This document shows, in pieces, positions 13,783 to 19,946 of a stretch of DNA of 19,946 nucleotides (positions within the stretch are counted from its first letter, which is position 1; every line of letters starts with the position of its first letter). The stretch covers positions 1-19,946 of the forward strand of contig DASUZD010000255.1 in NCBI GenBank assembly GCA_036377055.1, in the 5' to 3' direction. The position numbers were made by a program, and so were the translations under genes. The stretch is from DASUZD01 sp036377055. GTDB lineage: Bacteria; Actinomycetota; Thermoleophilia; Gaiellales; Gaiellaceae. The notes under the pieces were generated by a model. That model searched no databases. It saw only the letters and a program-made list of their open reading frames with translations, and was not told where the DNA came from.

Positions 13783-15626
13783 GCCCGAGCCCACAGCTCG
13801 ACGTTGAGCGCGCGCCAGAGCTCCATCCCAGCCTCGACCTCGCCGCGACGATGCCGCTCGAGGCGGCGCCGCGCGGCCGCGGCGTCGACGAACCCGCGCT
13901 CCGCGAACGCGCGCGAGGAGAAGACGTCGGCAGCAAGCTCGCCAAGCTTCCCGCGCAGCCAGACGCGCTCCGGGGTCACAAACCCGAGCTTGTCGCGGCG
14001 GTCGCGCACGATCGGCGGCAGCAGGTCGCCGAGCGCGCGCCGGAGCACGTCCTTCGTCCGCCCGCCGGCGATCAGCTCGCTGCCGGGCAGCGAGAAGCAA
14101 AGCTCCACGAGCCGGTAGTCGAGGAACGGGACGCGCGCCTCGATCGAGTGCGCCATCGAGTTCCGGTCCTCGTAGCGAAGCAGCTCGGGAAGGCCGCGGC
14201 GCGTCAGGATCAGCTGCTGGTGGCGCCGCAGGCGGTCCGGGAACGGCGAGCCGTTCGGGCTCGCCGGTGCGTCGTGCGCGCGCAGGTCCGGATGGACCAG
14301 CGCCCCCGCCCCGCGCGTGCGTGAGCGGACGAGCCGCGTCAGCGCCTCAGGCGCGAAAGGCCGCGACATCGCCGTAACGAGCGCCGTCGCGCTGTGGACG
14401 CCGTGGAAGCTCCGCAACTCCTCGCCGAGCTGGCGCAGCCGTCCGGACGCGAGCAGGTCGGCGAGCCGGAAGCCGAGGTGCGCGCGGTAGCCGGCGAGCA
14501 CCTCGTCGCCGCCCTGGCCGTCGAGCATCACGGTCACGCCGGCGCGCCGCGCCTCGCGCATGACGTACCAGCCGGCGCAGATCGACGTCGAGCCGAACGG
14601 CTCGCCCTGCGCCTCGACGATCGCCGGCAGGTCGTCCACGAGCTCCTCGGGGCCGAACGTGATCCAGCGCGGCTCCGCCTCGGTCCGCCCGACGACTGCC
14701 TCGGCGTACGGCCGCTCGTCGAACCCCGGCACCTCGAAGTAGGCCGTGAACGTGCGCTGCCGCGGCCCGACCGCGACGGCGTTCTCCTTCTCGGTGTGGA
14801 GCAGGTGGTCGACGGTGACCGCGATCGCCGAGGAGTCGAGGCCGCCGGAGAGCGCGGTTCCGGCCGGAACGTCGCTGCGCAGCCGGAGCCGAATCGAGTC
14901 GAGGAAGAGCTCGCGCAGGGCCTCGGCGGTGTCGCCGGCCGGCGGCTCGTGCTGCTCGAGCGACCAGTAGCGCCGGACGTGCAGGCCGCTCTCGTCGACG
15001 ACGAGCGAGTGAGCCGGCGGGAGCTTCCGGATCCCGGCGAAGAACGTCTCCTCGGTGTGGTCGAGGTAGGCCTGGTCGAGGTAGTCGCGGATCGCGCGCG
15101 GATTCGGCTCGAGCCGTGTCTCCGGGTCGCCGCGGAAGGCGCGCGGCTCGCTCGCGAAGACGAACCGGCCGCCCTCGAAGCGGTAGTAGAACGGCTTCAC
15201 GCCGAAGCGGTCGCGCGAGCAGAAGAGCCGCCGGCGCGGCCCGTCCCAGAGCGCGAACGCCCACATGCCGTTGAACCGCTCGACGCACCCGTCGCCCCAC
15301 TCGCGGTACGCGGCGAGCATCACCTCGGTGTCGGTCGAGCTCCGGAAGCGATGCCCCTTCGCCTCGAGCTCACGCCTCAGCTCGCGGTAGTTGTAGACCT
15401 CGCCGTTGTGGACGAGCCGTAGCGCGCCGTCCTCGCTCGCGAACGGCTGCATGCCGGCGTCGGAGAGGTCGATGATCGCGAGCCGGCGGAAGCCGAGCGC
15501 GACGCCTTCGGTGGCGTAGGAGCCGTCGCCGTCGTGCCCGCGGTGGTCGAGCTCCGCCGCCATCCGCGCGACGGTTTCGTTCTCAGGCGGCCGCCCGAGC
15601 ACGACGATCCCGCAGATCCCGCACAC
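13773..15626 (-). CDS. AsnB-like glutamine-dependent amidotransferase (asparagine synthase family)
   Basis: 617 residues from GTG 15626; the start is fixed because Cys2 must become the N-terminal nucleophile ('MCGICGIV'). The glutaminase domain (about 1-210) has 'DHRGHDGDG' (27-35; most relatives have HRGPD), 'FRRLAIIDLS' (46-55), 'LVHNGEVYNYREL' (71-83) and 'SSTDTEVML' (96-104). The synthetase domain has the ATP-pyrophosphatase loop 'SGGLDSS' (260-266), 'LDGQGGDEVLAGY' (368-380) and, later, 'RYEDRNSMAHSIEARVPFLD'. Both active sites look intact. The protein is somewhat longer than E. coli AsnB (554) and is of the type found in exopolysaccharide loci. It could make asparagine or amidate a sugar acid such as a uronic acid, as WbpS-type proteins are thought to do; its pairing with a GT4 gene favours a glycan role (inference). 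Confidence 0.93.
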   Translation of the reverse strand: MCGICGIVVLGRPPENETVARMAAELDHRGHDGDGSYATEGVALGFRRLAIIDLSDAGMQPFASEDGALRLVHNGEVYNYRELRRELEAKGHRFRSSTDTEVMLAAYREWGDGCVERFNGMWAFALWDGPRRRLFCSRDRFGVKPFYYRFEGGRFVFASEPRAFRGDPETRLEPNPRAIRDYLDQAYLDHTEETFFAGIRKLPPAHSLVVDESGLHVRRYWSLEQHEPPAGDTAEALRELFLDSIRLRLRSDVPAGTALSGGLDSSAIAVTVDHLLHTEKENAVAVGPRQRTFTAYFEVPGFDERPYAEAVVGRTEAEPRWITFGPEELVDDLPAIVEAQGEPFGSTSICAGWYVMREARRAGVTVMLDGQGGDEVLAGYRAHLGFRLADLLASGRLRQLGEELRSFHGVHSATALVTAMSRPFAPEALTRLVRSRTRGAGALVHPDLRAHDAPASPNGSPFPDRLRRHQQLILTRRGLPELLRYEDRNSMAHSIEARVPFLDYRLVELCFSLPGSELIAGGRTKDVLRRALGDLLPPIVRDRRDKLGFVTPERVWLRGKLGELAADVFSSRAFAERGFVDAAAARRRLERHRRGEVEAGMELWRALNVELWARACL

Positions 15627-15657
15627 GGAGCCAATGATCGCAGCAGCGGGTTCGGGA

Positions 15658-15686
15658 ATCTTAAAGGGGCGCCGCCTAGTCGTCCA
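15658..15686 (-). promoter_or_regulatory. Candidate promoter of the AsnB-like/GT4 operon
   Basis: Reading on the minus strand, TGGACG (15686-15681) and TAAGAT (15663-15658) are separated by exactly 17 bases and match the -35 and -10 consensus at 4 of 6 positions each. Transcription would start about 25 bases before GTG 15626, in the 102-base gap after the FDGP-protein gene. No other promoter-like pair stands out in that gap, and no strong ribosome binding site is seen before the GTG. Confidence 0.4.
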
Positions 15687-15728
15687 GCCGGAAAGCGAAT
15701 CTGCGCTCGGATCGGCGGCTTGCGTCGC

Positions 15729-16088
15729 CTAAAGGAGGATTTGATCTCCGCTCGGCGAGTGGAACATGCCGGCCTCGGGCTGGTCACCCTCTGGCACCAC
15801 TCCAACGCGGATCTCGGCGCCGTCGTCGAATCTCAAACGAATCCACTCGGAGGTTTCGGTGACGCACTCGACGGCGTGGGAGATCAGCGAGCAAAGCGCG
15901 TCGCGCCAGGCAGTGTCACCCTCGCGCCACGCTTCGTCGTCGCGAGCGACTTCGAGCCGAGCGAGGGCATCGATGCGCGGGCCGTCGAAGTGGAGGGAGA
16001 CGTAATCGCGGATGAACTCGACGCTGCTGAGCTCTTCCCCCACCAGTACTTCGAGGGGCGAAGGATTCGTTTGCTTTCTCCGTACCAA
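15729..16088 (-). CDS. Small protein of unknown function with an 'FDGP' motif
   Basis: 119 residues from TTG 16088. Core features are 'SVEFIRDYVSLHFDGPRIDAL' split over about 21-42, 'TAWRDALCSLISHAVECV' (about 59-76) and 'WIRLRFDDGAEIRVGVVP' (about 82-99). The alternating polar/hydrophobic strands suggest a compact alpha/beta fold. The pattern of a 'HFDGP' strand, a 'RDALCSLI' helix and an 'FDDG' strand recalls a widespread family of small bacterial hypothetical proteins, some of which I associate with toxin-immunity settings; that link is weak and no toxin gene is adjacent. There is no signal peptide or membrane segment, so it is probably cytoplasmic. It lies 106 bases downstream of the NTF2-like gene in the same direction. 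Function unknown. Confidence 0.72.
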   Translation of the reverse strand: MVRRKQTNPSPLEVLVGEELSSVEFIRDYVSLHFDGPRIDALARLEVARDDEAWREGDTAWRDALCSLISHAVECVTETSEWIRLRFDDGAEIRVGVVPEGDQPEAGMFHSPSGDQILL

Positions 16089-16093
16089 TCGAG

Positions 16094-16099
16094 TCCCTC
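16094..16099 (-). promoter_or_regulatory. Ribosome binding site of the FDGP protein (decides a TTG start)
   Basis: GAGGGA on the minus strand ends 5 bases before TTG 16088. No ATG or GTG in the same frame near the N-terminus has a comparable site, so it supports the TTG start. Confidence 0.5.
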
Positions 16100-16179
16100 T
16101 ATATCAATAGCCCACCCAAAACGCCGTGTCTCGGTTGCCGTACGAGAACTCGAGGCGCGTGTCAGTCGTGACGCATGAA

Positions 16180-16194
16180 GCGGAGCCGCTCCGC
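16180..16194 (-). terminator. Short perfect inverted repeat directly after the NTF2-like gene
   Basis: Bases 16180-16186 (GCGGAGC) and 16188-16194 (GCTCCGC) are exact reverse complements with one base between, adjoining the stop at 16195-16197. There is no T-tract after it on the minus strand. It may be a weak terminator or a transcript-stabilising hairpin before the next gene, or chance in GC-rich DNA. Confidence 0.3.
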
Positions 16195-16989
16195 CTACTG
16201 GCTGGCCAAGCCCGCGTTCGCTCGACGCTCCTCGAGGGCCGGAAGTGGAACCCTGAAGCGAAAGGCGTACGGCGTCTTGCTCGCAACCTCCCGCGCATGG
16301 ACGACGACCCAAACATCCCGCGTCTCGAGCGGGAGCGCGACCCACCAAACGATCTGGCTCACCGCTTGGCCGTTCTCGAGGAGCTGAGGCTCGCCGTCGA
16401 TCGCGCCCCAGTGCCACCTTGGAAGCAACCGGCGGGTCGCGAGGCCGCCCGCCACCAGCTCGACCGGAGCCGTGCGCGTGCTCCGCCACTCGAGCAACAC
16501 CTCGGTGATGGTCGTATCGAGACTGAGCCCGCGCAAAGCCACGGTCACACCGAACACCTGCTCGACCGATCGCTCGACATGGATGTAGGAGTCGAGCGAG
16601 CTCCTTCCGTCGAGGCAGTAGTCGGCGATCTTCCATTCGTCCCCGACCCGGGTGAGCCGGACGGGGCCGGTCAGATCGATGACGGTCGAGAACGTGCCGT
16701 GCGCGGGGTGATCCAGCTCGAGCCTCGTCCTCGCCTCGAGCGACGCTCGCGCTTCGCTCGCGCTCACGTCCTCGACGACAAGTCGTGCGATCTCGGTCCG
16801 CTCTGCGGTGATCTTCCAGGCCGTCTTCACCTGGTGATAGAGCCGAGAGCGGAGTTGAAGGGGCCCAGTCAGGCAATCGGGCCGCGCCGGCGACTCGAGT
16901 GGAAGCATGGCGAACTCGCGGACGACTCGCTCCACTGCGGCAAGCGTGTTGTCGGCGTGCGCGACCGGCTTCCCGATCGAGGACGTCAC
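16195..16989 (-). CDS. Hypothetical protein, probable NTF2-like domain followed by a beta-rich domain
   Basis: 264 residues from GTG 16989, which overlaps the stop of the propeller gene (GTGA). I do not recognise a named family. The N-terminal half begins with a helix ('NTLAAVERVVREFAM') and later shows 'DLTGPVRLTRVGDEWKIADY' (about 105-124), the type of strand pair that ends NTF2/SnoaL-like domains. The second half, from about 140, is strand-rich ('VEQVFGVTVALRGLSLD', 'EVLLEWRSTRTAPVELV', 'DVWVVVHAREVASK') and looks like a beta-sandwich. There is no signal peptide or membrane span. The overlap with the upstream membrane-anchored propeller suggests coupled translation and perhaps a shared job, for example as a cytoplasmic partner; this is inference. 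Confidence 0.75.
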   Translation of the reverse strand: MTSSIGKPVAHADNTLAAVERVVREFAMLPLESPARPDCLTGPLQLRSRLYHQVKTAWKITAERTEIARLVVEDVSASEARASLEARTRLELDHPAHGTFSTVIDLTGPVRLTRVGDEWKIADYCLDGRSSLDSYIHVERSVEQVFGVTVALRGLSLDTTITEVLLEWRSTRTAPVELVAGGLATRRLLPRWHWGAIDGEPQLLENGQAVSQIVWWVALPLETRDVWVVVHAREVASKTPYAFRFRVPLPALEERRANAGLASQ

Positions 16990-17939
16990 CGTGTGCGCGG
17001 CTGCCAGGCTACGGGTGAATCGTCGATGTCACGCCGGATGATTCGTGCCCGGCCGCCGTTGGCGGGAACGAGATATAGATCGACCAGACAGCAGGCGGAC
17101 GCGGTGTGGCTTCCGAGAACACGGTTCGCCAACACCTCGGCACCATCCGGCGCCCATCTTGGATAGTGAAACGTGACGTCCCCTCCCACGTCTCCTCGCG
17201 CTAGGGTCCGAGCCTTCCCGGCGCCGAGACGCCTCACCTTCAGGTCGACCAAGTTGGGCTGGCCGCCGACGTAGGCGACTGACGCTCCGTCGGGCGCACG
17301 CGCGGGCATCAAGCCTTCCCTCATGATCAAGTGGTCATTCGTTCCGTCGCTGCGGATCATCCGGACGCTCTCTGCCCGTTGCTCCGGGCGCTCGTACACG
17401 ATGGAGCGACCGTCGGGCGTCCAGGAAGGAAACACGCCGCCCCGCACGAGGGTGCGCCTTCGGCCTGTCGCGAGTGTGAGCAGTTCGATCTCCAACGGCT
17501 CGACGCGGCCGAGCGCGAGTTCGTCGCCACGTGGCGACCACGCGATCGACGCGTAGCCGCCCGTCAGCGCGCCGCCGGCGTGCAGAACGATCCTGCGGTT
17601 CCGGCCATCGCCATCCATGACGTAGAGGTTCTCAACCTCGATCGCAGCGAGCTGGCGCCCGTCGGGGGACCACGCGAGCGCAACGAATCCCAGCCGTCCC
17701 CGCGGCCCTCCCCCTGCGACCTTCCGCATGGCTCGCCCATCGGAACGAATCGTGTAGATCCCTCCGTCGGCGATAAAGGCGATCCGACCATTCGCGGGCT
17801 TGAAGCCAGCGCTGCCGTGGGCGAACGCGACCGCCACCAGCGCGACCGCGGCTCCACAGGCGGCGGCGATCCATCGATACGACCGCCCTGCCGACCATTC
17901 GTTCGTCGATAGGGCCTGGGCCGCGTCGGTGACCTTCAC
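16986..17939 (-). CDS. Membrane-anchored TolB/PD40-type beta-propeller protein
   Basis: 317 residues from GTG 17939 (no clear ribosome binding site). One hydrophobic segment at about 22-40 ('YRWIAAACGAAVALVAVAFA') follows a short N-terminus and would act as an uncleaved anchor or signal, placing the rest outside the membrane. The remainder is a chain of PD40/TolB-like blades marked by 'WSPDG' (90-94), 'WSPRG' (134-138), 'WTPDG' (173-177), 'APDG' (215-218) and 'WAPDG' (262-266), with 'IYTIRSDG' and 'LYVMDGDG' style outer strands. Five such motifs suggest a five- or six-bladed propeller. Such proteins usually mediate protein binding rather than catalysis. A pair of adjacent cysteines occurs at 283-284. 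It is coupled to the following NTF2-like gene. Confidence 0.85.
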   Translation of the reverse strand: MKVTDAAQALSTNEWSAGRSYRWIAAACGAAVALVAVAFAHGSAGFKPANGRIAFIADGGIYTIRSDGRAMRKVAGGGPRGRLGFVALAWSPDGRQLAAIEVENLYVMDGDGRNRRIVLHAGGALTGGYASIAWSPRGDELALGRVEPLEIELLTLATGRRRTLVRGGVFPSWTPDGRSIVYERPEQRAESVRMIRSDGTNDHLIMREGLMPARAPDGASVAYVGGQPNLVDLKVRRLGAGKARTLARGDVGGDVTFHYPRWAPDGAEVLANRVLGSHTASACCLVDLYLVPANGGRARIIRRDIDDSPVAWQPRTR

Positions 17940-17943
17940 GATT

Positions 17944-17955
17944 TGCCGATCGGCA
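17944..17955. promoter_or_regulatory. 12-base palindrome just before the propeller gene, possible operator
   Basis: TGCCGATCGGCA is a perfect palindrome ending four bases from the GTG start at 17939 and covers the place where a ribosome binding site would be expected. It could bind a dimeric regulator or fold over the translation start. One copy only is seen, so chance cannot be ruled out. Confidence 0.2.
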
Positions 17956-18033
17956 GGAAGCGTTCGTTGGCCAGACGCTCGTTCGAGGGAGCGGCGATAT
18001 GCCGCGGTTCTACCGACGGCCGGCGAGGAGCGT

Positions 18034-18411
18034 TTAGCGCAAGCTCTTCATCGCGAGCGCGAGCTCGCCTCGCTTCTTTTGCCCTACGCGCCCGTACGTA
18101 ACGACCACGTTTCGCGCTCGAAGCACGCTCCTGTCCACCACCTCCGCGGCTCGCGGGTCGGCATACGCCTCCGCGGCGTCGGTCGAGTCGAACACGATGA
18201 CGATGAGCGCATCGGAGTCGGGCAGCGTGAGGACTGCCTGCACGTTCTTGGCGCCGCTGATGACGCCCATGAGGACGAACGGTGAGAGCGTGACGCCCTG
18301 CCGCGCGAACGCACGCTGAACGTCAGCGGCGCTCCGGTTCTTCGTCTCTCCGCAGCCGGCGAGCGCGATGAGCATCGCGGCGGCGAGGGTTGCGGATAGG
18401 AGTTGCGTCAC
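18034..18411 (-). CDS. Small lipoprotein of unknown function
   Basis: 125 residues from GTG 18411. The N-terminus is a lipoprotein signal: hydrophobic 'LLSATLAAAMLIA' then the lipobox 'LAGC' with Cys20 as the lipid-modified residue. The mature protein is about 105 residues with helices and strands ('SAADVQRAFARQGVTL', 'VQAVLTLPDSDALIVIVFDS', 'VLRARNVVVTYG'). The layout, a helix that positions residues after the lipid anchor and then three or four strands, is like other small actinobacterial surface lipoproteins; I do not recognise the family. It follows the secreted protein gene by only 14 bases, so the two are probably co-transcribed. There are 94 bases between it and the propeller gene. Confidence 0.82.
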   Translation of the reverse strand: MTQLLSATLAAAMLIALAGCGETKNRSAADVQRAFARQGVTLSPFVLMGVISGAKNVQAVLTLPDSDALIVIVFDSTDAAEAYADPRAAEVVDRSVLRARNVVVTYGRVGQKKRGELALAMKSLR

Positions 18412-18425
18412 GAGCCGCCGAGCGA

Positions 18426-19067
18426 TCAGACGAACTCGAGCCCGATCATGTGGCGTCGGCTCTCCAGTGCGAGCGCGGCAACGGTCCGTCCGACGCGCCA
18501 GCCGCCGCGCTTCGGGACGACGATCGTCGCGTAGATCAGGAGCTCGGCGTTCGCAGTCTTCACGTCGAGGGCCGACGGGCTGTCCATCAGGGTCGAGCGA
18601 TGCTCTCGTCGCTTCGCTTCAGCGAGGCTCGTTCCGGGGTGGACGCCTCTCGGCGTACGGAAGCGGCGCGAGTCCGTCGAGAACCCCGCGAGCAACCCCG
18701 TCCGCTGGTTGATCCAGTAGACCGTTCGGCAATCGACGTGGCTGTAGCCCGCGGTGACGCCGTCCTTCTCGACCCGCATCGTCGGGATGCCGTAGCGGGC
18801 GTGACGGCACCCGTAGCCGAGGGCGATGAACGGCACGAACTCGCGGATCGCCGGGCGAAACCTCCCCGCGCCGATGTAGTCGGCTCGTCCCGCGAAGGCC
18901 TGGACCTGGACGGGCGTGGAGCGGTCGATCCGGAGCGGGCCGACGAAGCCGCGTTCGCTCACGACGCCCGCGCCGCCGTGCGGGTCCGCGGACGCGGCCG
19001 GCGAAACCATGACCAGGGCTGCCGCGATCGTGCCGGTGAAGACGCGAACGGCCGTCGCAGAGGCCAT
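18426..19067 (-). CDS. Secreted protein of unknown function
   Basis: 213 residues from ATG 19067. The frame is open upstream to 19220, but that extension is antisense to the divergent gene and would bury the signal peptide, so the later ATG is chosen. Residues 1-27 form a signal peptide ('VRVFTGTIAAALVMV', cleavage after 'ASA'). The mature domain contains 'GYGCRHARYG' and 'SHVDCRTVYWINQRTG', two cysteines that could form a disulfide, then 'AGFSTDSRRFRTPRGVHPG' and a C-terminal strand region 'NAELLIYATIVVPKRGGWRV'. The 'F.T..GVHPGTSLAEA' pattern resembles the 'G(I/V)..G.s..e..' element of many secreted actinobacterial proteins. Function unknown. No clear ribosome binding site precedes the ATG. 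Confidence 0.75.
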   Translation of the reverse strand: MASATAVRVFTGTIAAALVMVSPAASADPHGGAGVVSERGFVGPLRIDRSTPVQVQAFAGRADYIGAGRFRPAIREFVPFIALGYGCRHARYGIPTMRVEKDGVTAGYSHVDCRTVYWINQRTGLLAGFSTDSRRFRTPRGVHPGTSLAEAKRREHRSTLMDSPSALDVKTANAELLIYATIVVPKRGGWRVGRTVAALALESRRHMIGLEFV

Positions 19068-19920
19068 GATCGCGCTAACAGTAGGAGCTACGGCCTTGAT
19101 CGTGCCAGCGGCGATGACCGCCCGTGAACCGACGCCGAACCAGCGGGCGGCGATCGTCGCCGCGCTCCCGGCGGACATCCGGGCGGCGCCGCGCGCGTGC
19201 TTCAGGCCCGACATCCGCATCTCGCGGAGCGGTCGCTACGCCTGGGTCGGCGGGACGCAGCCGCGCGGGGAGAAGCGCGGGGGCCGCTGCTCGGCTTACG
19301 GGAGAAACGGCTTCTCGATCCTGCGGCGCCGATCGCAGCGCTGGCGAATCGTGTACGAGGGGTGGGTCGAGCCGCCGTGCGTGCTGCGAATCCCGCGCGA
19401 CCTCGTCGGCTGCCGCCCGCTCGATACGGAGGTCGACGTCCGCTTCGGAGCGCGCATCGCGAGCTTCGCGACGGCGAACGACGCGACGCTTGCCGGCGCG
19501 GTCCGGGCGCTCGGCGCGCCGTCGGCGTGCCGGCTCGTGCCGGGCTTCCGCAGCTTCGCGTCCGTCAGCTGGCGCCGGCTCCGGTTGCAGATGGTGTTCG
19601 CGACGCGGGCCGCGCTTCCGCCGTCGGGGCCGTGCGGTGCGTCGAGGCGTGTCGTCCTCGACAGCGCGTTCGCGACCGGACCGCGCTGGAGGACCGGCCG
19701 CGGGCTGCGCGTGGGCGATCCGGTCGCGAAGTTGCGACGGCTCTACCCGCACGCGTACAGGCGGCGCTACGCGCGGGGCGTCCGGCCGGTGACGGGTTGG
19801 TGGCTCGTGGTTCGTCTCTCCCGCGTCCCCGATCGGCACTGGGTGCCGCAGCTGCTCGCGATTGCGCGGGGCGGCCGCGTCACCGGCCTCGTCGTCACGG
19901 TTGCGCTCGAAAGCGAATGA
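19066..19920 (+). CDS. Secreted protein of unknown function, Thermoleophilia-style
   Basis: The stop at 19918-19920 is certain; the start is not. ATG 19066 (284 residues, chosen) gives a hydrophobic leader 'MIALTVGATALIVPAAMTA'. ATG 19009 would add a basic n-region and a more typical signal peptide but overlaps the divergent gene. TTG 19096 has the best ribosome binding site (AGGAG, 8 bases upstream) but removes the leader. The mature part has 'TPNQRAAIVAAL', 'SRSGRYAWVGG', 'GFSILRRRSQRWRIVYEG' and several spaced cysteines, then 'GLRVGDPVAKLRRLYPHAY' and 'GRVTGLVVTVAL' at the end. This arrangement recalls lineage-specific secreted proteins of Thermoleophilia; the Cys pattern suggests disulfides outside the cell. 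Function unknown. It is divergent from the other secreted protein gene. Confidence 0.72.
   Translation: MIALTVGATALIVPAAMTAREPTPNQRAAIVAALPADIRAAPRACFRPDIRISRSGRYAWVGGTQPRGEKRGGRCSAYGRNGFSILRRRSQRWRIVYEGWVEPPCVLRIPRDLVGCRPLDTEVDVRFGARIASFATANDATLAGAVRALGAPSACRLVPGFRSFASVSWRRLRLQMVFATRAALPPSGPCGASRRVVLDSAFATGPRWRTGRGLRVGDPVAKLRRLYPHAYRRRYARGVRPVTGWWLVVRLSRVPDRHWVPQLLAIARGGRVTGLVVTVALESE
19083..19087 (+). promoter_or_regulatory. AGGAG ribosome binding site before a possible TTG start
   Basis: AGGAG lies 8 bases before TTG 19096, in frame with the secreted protein. It is the best-spaced site near this N-terminus and argues for the shorter start, against the signal-peptide argument for ATG 19066 or 19009. 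Because it also falls inside the frame of the longer starts, it may be fortuitous. Confidence 0.4.
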
Positions 19921-19946
19921 CGGGGCAGCGCCCACGCGAGGGTCCT

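Noticed and set aside
11924..13945. 673-codon open frame on the minus strand
   Set aside because: It overlaps GT2, GT4 and amidotransferase genes in another frame and has an Arg/Ala/Gly-rich composition without motifs.
15731..15738. AAAGGAGG, a perfect ribosome binding site on the plus strand
   Set aside because: It falls on the complement of the last codons of the FDGP gene, and the nearest plus-strand ATG (15766) is too far away and opens a composition-biased frame.
15534..16178. 214-codon plus-strand frame over the amidotransferase start and the FDGP gene
   Set aside because: It runs antisense to two better-supported genes and shows no domain or signal.
19068..19220. 51-codon upstream extension of the minus-strand secreted protein
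   Set aside because: It would place an internal signal peptide at residues 52-78 and is antisense to the conserved part of the divergent gene.
19921..19946. Possible terminator after the last gene (GGGC-AGC-GCCC)
   Set aside because: The stem is only four base pairs with no T-tract, and the window ends there.

Overview
The window is very GC-rich. Coding is dense, GTG and TTG starts are frequent, and 4-base stop/start overlaps are common. Together with the style of the secreted proteins at the right end (a 'GLRVGDPVAKLRRLYP' motif and repeated WSPDG propeller blades), this suggests an actinobacterial chromosome, most likely of the class Thermoleophilia (Gaiellales/Solirubrobacterales type). 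That placement is inference from style, not a database match. I saw no rRNA, tRNA, CRISPR array, transposase, integrase or phage gene.

Left edge (1-1299): the C-terminal end of a membrane glycosyltransferase (GT39/PMT-like, + strand, cut by the window edge) converges on a minus-strand GT2-like gene. A perfect inverted repeat at 449-467 lies between them and may terminate both.

Centre (1350-12708): one tightly packed + strand operon for building and exporting a surface glycan. In order it holds a NodU/TobZ-type O-carbamoyltransferase, an ABC-2 permease (Wzm-like), an ABC ATPase with an extra C-terminal Wzt-type domain, three GT-B glycosyltransferases, a GT2-like protein, a DUF5672 protein, two tandem paralogous GT2 enzymes and a third GT2. 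Most junctions are 4-base start/stop overlaps, so translational coupling is likely. The logic is cytoplasmic assembly of a glycan, O-carbamoylation, and export through a Wzm/Wzt transporter whose ATPase may recognise the glycan by its C-terminal domain. No priming transferase, nucleotide-sugar pathway gene or chain-length enzyme is in the window, so the locus must continue elsewhere.

Right-centre (12640-15626, minus strand): a GT4 glycosyltransferase and an AsnB-like glutamine-dependent amidotransferase overlap by 10 bases and probably form a two-gene operon behind a plausible promoter at 15658-15686. This operon runs head-on into the main one. The last 23 codons of the two converging genes lie on the same 69 bases.

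Right end (15729-19920): five minus-strand genes of unknown or loosely known function: a small 'FDGP' protein, a probable NTF2-like protein, a membrane-anchored TolB/PD40 beta-propeller, a small lipoprotein and a secreted protein. A divergent + strand secreted protein starts at essentially the same base as the last of these. This block looks like cell-envelope or lineage-specific genes not obviously tied to the glycan cluster.
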